Below are positions 5,436-8,347 of a DNA stretch of 8,347 bases, piece by piece. Location of the stretch: assembly GCA_046484625.1 (NCBI GenBank), contig JAWOIO010000068.1, positions 1 to 8,347 of the forward strand. The letters are read 5' to 3'. The position numbers and the translations under genes are program-made. Source of the DNA: DASUAO01 sp046484625 (GTDB taxonomy: Bacteria; Actinomycetota; Acidimicrobiia; IMCC26256; PALSA-555). Position 1 is the first letter of the stretch. Each line of letters starts with the position of its first letter. Under the pieces are notes generated by a model, which searched no databases, was not told the origin of the DNA, and worked only from the letters and a program-made list of their open reading frames with translations.

Positions 5436-7169
5436 CTAGCGGCGTAGCCGTCGAGCGGCGCGCGTCTCCCGAGCCGGGAACGACTCGGGGCGCATGCCCT
5501 CGGCGGCGGCCACCGCGTTCCACGTGGCCGCGGCGACCGCGGCGAACACCGCGTCGGACGCGCGCGGGAGCGGCGGGCCGGGATCGTCCACGACCTCGAC
5601 GTCGAGCACCGGCGTGTCCTTGGCCCGGATCACGCCGAACGATCGGATCGTGAGGTCGTGTACCTCGCCGGTCTCCGGGTCGACCGCGAGCCCCTCGGTG
5701 AGCACCCAGCCGAGAGCCATGTGCGCCGCACCCATGCAGTACGACCGGAGCACCACGTCGTCGAGCGGGTCGCCGGCGGCGACCCTGATCTCGACCCGCG
5801 CGAGCACCCCGGTCGCGTCATCGAGCACGACACGGGCCCCGGCGAGCGCACCATCGGGCTCACAGGCACACGCGTCGAGGAGCACCGCCGCAACACGCGC
5901 GTCGTCGACCCGACTCGTTCGATCGACTCCGGCTTCGGTGAGCGCGCCCTCGGCCAGCACGGTGCGCTCGGCGAGCGGGAACGACCGCAGCGCCGCGGAC
6001 ACCGGGGGCCCGGCAGCGTCGCGGCACTCCCACGTCTCGACGAGCCCGTCCAGGCGGTAGGGCAACACCACGTCACCGTCCGGTACGACGCCGACCATCG
6101 CCCCGTCGATCCGGAGGACGCCGTCCGAGAATCGTGCGGTAGCCGAGATCGGCGGGCGCTTCGGACCGAGGCGGACGACGTCCTCGCGCGCGAACACGAC
6201 GCGCACCGGTCGACCGAGCTCGTCGGCGAGCGCCCTGGCCGCGGCGGACACGGGGGACGCGACCTTGCCCCCGAAGGCCCCGCCGTTGGCCAGCGGCGAG
6301 GCCGGGTCGCCGCCCGGCACGCACCACGAGGCGTCGGGCTCGAGGTACGCCGGCTCGACCCACCCCGTCGCCAGTCGGACCCCGACACCGGTCGGCGGCG
6401 GGAGGGGCGGGGACTCGACGCGGGTCGTCCGCCGGCCCTGGACCTTGCCCGCCGTCGCGCGCGCCTCGGCGAGGCTCGCGCCGAGCACCCACCGGACACC
6501 TGCCGCGGCCACCGAGTCGGCGACGGAACCTGGTGGCAGCGGGATCGCGACGAGGGCGTCCCGCGGCGCGGTGTCGTCCGCGAACCCACCCGCCCCGAGG
6601 GGGATCTCCGGCCCGACGGACTGCGCGGCCCCGCCTTCGAGAGCGGCGCGCGCGGCGCCGGCGGAGGGGGATCGTCCCGAACGGTCCACGGGAGGGGCGG
6701 CGTCACCCAACGACTCGGCCGCCGCGACCACCGCCTCCTGCACGCTGCGCCAGCCCGTGCATCGGCAGAGGTGGGCCGCCATGGCCCGATCGACCTCGAC
6801 CGGACCGATCGGTCGCCCGCCGGACTTCGCGACCAGCGATGCGGCGCGCATCACGATGCCGGGCGTGCAGAACCCGCACTGCGATCCCCCGGTCGAGACG
6901 AGGGCGGTGGCAAACGCTTCACGCGTCGTCGCTTCGAGCCCCTCGACGGTGGTGACCACCCGCCCGGCGACGCGCGCGACCGGAGTGACGCAGGCGACGC
7001 GCGCGTCGCCGTCGATGAGCACTGTGCAACAACCGCACTGCCCTTGCGGTGCGCAGCCATCCTTCACCGACGTGATCCCGAGCTCCTCGCGCAGCACCGC
7101 GAGCAGCGAGGTGCCCTCCTCGGCTGCGACCTCCGCGGCCTTGCCGTTGCAGACGAACGCGATGGTCAT
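5436..7169 (-). CDS. fused (2Fe-2S) subunit and shortened xanthine dehydrogenase/aldehyde oxidase-like molybdopterin region
   Basis: The 577-residue protein begins with a complete small-subunit module of the xanthine oxidase family. A plant-ferredoxin-like domain (1-75) holds KDGCAPQGQCGCCTV and Cys60 (cluster ligands Cys39, 45, 48, 60). An alpha-helical [2Fe-2S] domain (about 80-152) holds SQCGFCTPG and HLCRCTGW (Cys98, 101, 135, 137). After a variable linker, residues 187-577 resemble the molybdopterin-binding large subunit: GGFADDTAPRDALVAIPLP, then NGGAFGGK (295-302), LGRPVRVVFARED (318-330) and the C-terminal GAAHMALGWVLTEGLAVDPETG (480-501). This part is about 390 residues, against about 700-800 usually. 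The GxGE segment with the catalytic glutamate is not found: where it belongs (about 533-550) the sequence is LPRASDAVFAAVAAATW. Activity is therefore uncertain; redox activity or electron transfer through the Fe-S centres remains plausible. No FAD-subunit gene is adjacent. ATG 7169 places the ferredoxin fold correctly; the frame extends upstream without family similarity. Confidence 0.85.
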   Translation of the reverse strand: MTIAFVCNGKAAEVAAEEGTSLLAVLREELGITSVKDGCAPQGQCGCCTVLIDGDARVACVTPVARVAGRVVTTVEGLEATTREAFATALVSTGGSQCGFCTPGIVMRAASLVAKSGGRPIGPVEVDRAMAAHLCRCTGWRSVQEAVVAAAESLGDAAPPVDRSGRSPSAGAARAALEGGAAQSVGPEIPLGAGGFADDTAPRDALVAIPLPPGSVADSVAAAGVRWVLGASLAEARATAGKVQGRRTTRVESPPLPPPTGVGVRLATGWVEPAYLEPDASWCVPGGDPASPLANGGAFGGKVASPVSAAARALADELGRPVRVVFAREDVVRLGPKRPPISATARFSDGVLRIDGAMVGVVPDGDVVLPYRLDGLVETWECRDAAGPPVSAALRSFPLAERTVLAEGALTEAGVDRTSRVDDARVAAVLLDACACEPDGALAGARVVLDDATGVLARVEIRVAAGDPLDDVVLRSYCMGAAHMALGWVLTEGLAVDPETGEVHDLTIRSFGVIRAKDTPVLDVEVVDDPGPPLPRASDAVFAAVAAATWNAVAAAEGMRPESFPARETRAARRLRR

Positions 7170-7203
7170 GGGCCCCCGATGCACATCCGCCGACACGGGT
7201 TGG

Positions 7204-7210
7204 CAGGATA
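7204..7210. promoter_or_regulatory. overlapping divergent -10-like hexamers
   Basis: The plus strand reads CAGGAT (7204-7209), six bases before the ATG at 7216, which would give a nearly leaderless transcript of the Tat-exported gene. The minus strand reads TATCCT over 7210-7205, the same hexamer as the putative glnA -10, and would start the Fe-S/molybdopterin transcript near 7197. Two polymerases could not use this element at once, so the divergent genes might compete. Evidence is motif and position only. Confidence 0.3.
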
Positions 7211-7215
7211 GGGGC

Positions 7216-8067
7216 ATGCCTCCCGATCCTCTCTCTCGACGCGCGTTCCTCGCCGGCACGGGTGGTCTGATCGCGGCCGCGGCAATCGCCCGTCCCATCG
7301 GCGCGATCCCTGCCAAGCGCGCGCCGCTCAGTCCGCTCGTGCTCTCGAGCGATCTCCATGCGTCACCCGATCCGCAACGGCTGGCGTTCGCCATCGCACG
7401 AGGCCCGAACTTCGCCTCGACCGCACCCGCCCAGGTCGCGCTCACGCCACCGGGCTCCGGCGAGCGCGTGGTCCTCGACACGACCCTGCACAGAGCTGGA
7501 CTCCCGAAGGGACGCGGCGTCTATGTGGCCGAGCCCGTCCTCGACGTTCCCGGCGTGTGGAACGCGATCGCGCTCACGCGTGGCCGCAAGGTCACCTTCG
7601 CGATCCAGGTCAAGGAGACCCCCGAGGCCCCGGCGATCGGGGCGGCCGCGCCGCTCGTTGCGTCGCCGACGAAGGCGGACCCTTTGGGGGTGAAGCCGAT
7701 CTGCACCCGCGTGCCGAAGCCGTGTCCCCTCCACGCGACGTCGCTCGCAGATCTCGCAGGCTCGGGGCGTCCGATCGCGGTGCTCTTCGCGACCCCCGCC
7801 CTCTGCCAGTCGGCATACTGCGGTCCCGTCCTGGAAGAGCTCCTCGAGCTCGAGGCGGACTACGACGGACGGATCGACTTCGTCCATGTCGAGATCTATC
7901 GGTCGAACACCGGCGCCGACGTCTCGCCGACGGTCGAGGCGTGGGGTCTCCCGAGCGAGCCCTGGCTCTACACGGTCGACGCGAGCGGGACGATCACCGG
8001 TCGTCTCGACGGCGCGTTCGGCGGCGACGAAGTCGCGACGATGCTGGACGCGCTGGTCGCGGGGTAG
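7216..8067 (+). CDS. Tat-exported thioredoxin-fold protein
   Basis: The 283-residue protein starts with a twin-arginine signal: SRRAFLAGTGGLIAAAAIA at residues 7-25, with Arg8-Arg9, a hydrophobic core and probable processing after about residue 33. It should be exported already folded, possibly as the partner of a cofactor or metal. Residues 40-135 form a beta-rich region (LAFAIARG, GVYVAEPVLD, GVWNAIALTRGRKVTFAIQV) resembling an Ig-like domain. Residues 160-283 look like a thioredoxin fold: PIAVLFATPALCQSAYCGPV (186-205) carries Cys197 and Cys202, then a long helix, the strand IDFVHVEIY, and LPSEPWLYTVDASGTI with a likely cis-Pro249 and a terminal helix. The cysteines form CxxxxC rather than CxxC. 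Cys163 and Cys170 precede the domain in ICTRVPKPCPLH. A thiol-redox or metallochaperone role outside the membrane is plausible but unproven. The gene diverges from the Fe-S/molybdopterin gene 46 bases away. Confidence 0.85.
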   Translation: MPPDPLSRRAFLAGTGGLIAAAAIARPIGAIPAKRAPLSPLVLSSDLHASPDPQRLAFAIARGPNFASTAPAQVALTPPGSGERVVLDTTLHRAGLPKGRGVYVAEPVLDVPGVWNAIALTRGRKVTFAIQVKETPEAPAIGAAAPLVASPTKADPLGVKPICTRVPKPCPLHATSLADLAGSGRPIAVLFATPALCQSAYCGPVLEELLELEADYDGRIDFVHVEIYRSNTGADVSPTVEAWGLPSEPWLYTVDASGTITGRLDGAFGGDEVATMLDALVAG

Positions 8068-8081
8068 CACTCGGAACGCGC

Positions 8082-8110
8082 CTCGGGCCCGCCATGACGG
8101 CGGGCCCGAG
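8082..8110. terminator. strong bidirectional hairpin terminator
   Basis: CTCGGGCCCGCC at 8082-8093 pairs perfectly with 8099-8110 around the 5-base loop ATGAC, giving a 12-bp stem of almost only G-C pairs. It lies between the stop of the Tat-exported gene (8067) and the convergent stop of the basic protein (8129). There is no T-tract. It is the most stable hairpin I find in the window. Confidence 0.75.
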
Positions 8111-8128
8111 ATCGATGACGTCGCGGCG

Positions 8129-8347
8129 CTAGCGACGGGTGCGCGAGGCGGCCTTCTTCTTCGTGGCCTTCTTCTTCGTGGCCGTGCGCTTCGCGGGCTT
8201 GCGCGCGGTCGCCTTGCGCTTCGTGGCCTTCTTCTTCGTGGCCGTGCGCTTCGCGGGCTTGCGCGCGGTCGCCTTGCGCTTCGTGGCCTTCTTCTTCGTG
8301 GCCTTGCGCTTCGCGGGCTTGCGCTTCGCGGGCTTGCGCGCGGTCGC
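8129..8347 (-). CDS. C-terminus of a highly basic Lys/Ala/Pro/Arg-rich protein (HU- or histone-H1-like tail)
   Basis: The minus-strand frame enters from the right edge and ends at TAG (8131-8129) after 72 visible residues. It contains only Lys, Arg, Ala, Thr and Pro apart from one Ser near the end (terminal KKKAASRTRR). The sequence is built of pentapeptides such as KRKAT, ARKPA, KRTAT, KKKAT and KPAKR. Such tails occur on actinobacterial HU (HupB), on histone-H1-like proteins and on some topoisomerase I proteins, where they bind nucleic acid without sequence specificity. The globular part lies outside the window, so these cannot be told apart. HU is my first guess. The gene converges on the Tat-exported gene across a strong hairpin. 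Confidence 0.8.
   Translation of the reverse strand, partial: ATARKPAKRKPAKRKATKKKATKRKATARKPAKRTATKKKATKRKATARKPAKRTATKKKATKKKAASRTRR
8159..8347. repeat. 60-bp tandem repeat (two identical copies plus a diverged third)
   Basis: Bases 8159-8218 and 8219-8278 are identical over all 60 positions. A third copy starts at 8279, differs at 8304 (T instead of G, Thr to Lys in the protein), and carries a 15-base duplication at 8325-8339 before running off the window. Each 60-bp unit is itself four 15-base units encoding basic pentapeptides. All changes keep the reading frame. The absence of any synonymous difference between the first two copies indicates very recent duplication or homogenisation. 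Confidence 0.95.

Noticed and set aside
5658..7211. 517-codon plus-strand frame opposite the Fe-S/molybdopterin gene
   Set aside because: Arg/Gly/Asp/His-rich shadow translation with no motif. The minus strand carries intact Fe-S cysteine motifs.
7170..7481. N-terminal extension of the Fe-S/molybdopterin protein to 7481
   Set aside because: It would overlap the Tat signal and start of the divergent gene, and the ferredoxin domain begins naturally at ATG 7169.
8129..8347. Possible CRISPR array because of regular repeats at the right edge
   Set aside because: The repeats are contiguous without unique spacers and stay in frame for a basic Lys/Ala-rich protein.

Overview
The window looks like chromosomal DNA of a high-GC actinobacterium, possibly of the Acidimicrobiia. 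That placement is inferred from strong G/C third-position bias, a mycobacterial-type adenylylatable glutamine synthetase, a GlnA2-type paralogue, a GlnR-like regulator, twin-arginine and lipoprotein export signals, and a Lys/Ala/Pro/Arg-rich basic protein tail. No tRNA, rRNA, CRISPR array, insertion sequence or phage gene is visible, and no gene-free stretch exceeds 300 bases.

Layout. (1) 1-303 (+): 3' end of an unrecognised gene. (2) 365/374-1540 (+): a lipoprotein with a Ser/Pro linker and a probable beta-propeller (DUF4185/DUF5005-like) domain. (3) 1569-3005 (-): glnA, 478 aa, class I-beta glutamine synthetase with adenylylation Tyr406. (4) 3179-4507 (+): a glnA2-type synthetase of 442 aa without that tyrosine. 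(5) 4519-5199 (+): a GlnR-like OmpR-family regulator, 11 bases after glnA2. (6) 5237-5407 (-): a 56-aa membrane protein. (7) 5436-7169 (-): a 577-aa fusion of a two-[2Fe-2S] subunit with a shortened xanthine-dehydrogenase-like molybdopterin region. (8) 7216-8067 (+): a Tat-exported thioredoxin-fold protein. (9) 8129-8347 (-): C-terminus of a highly basic protein with 60-bp tandem repeats.

The central block (3-5) reads as a nitrogen-assimilation module. The two glutamine synthetase genes diverge from a 173-bp spacer. It holds a -10-like TATCCT for glnA, a possible leaderless -10 for glnA2, and an array of three pentamers spaced exactly 11 bp, the period expected of a GlnR operator. A GlnR-like gene follows glnA2 directly. 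I infer a local feedback circuit in which the regulator controls both synthetases and, through glnA2, itself.

The most unusual protein is the Fe-S/molybdopterin fusion. It keeps all eight Fe-S cysteines and a GGAFGGK motif, but lacks the catalytic-glutamate GxGE segment and much of the normal large subunit, and no FAD-subunit gene is nearby. It may be a compact or catalytically altered relative. Convergent gene ends carry GC-rich hairpins (best at 8082-8110), and several starts look leaderless.
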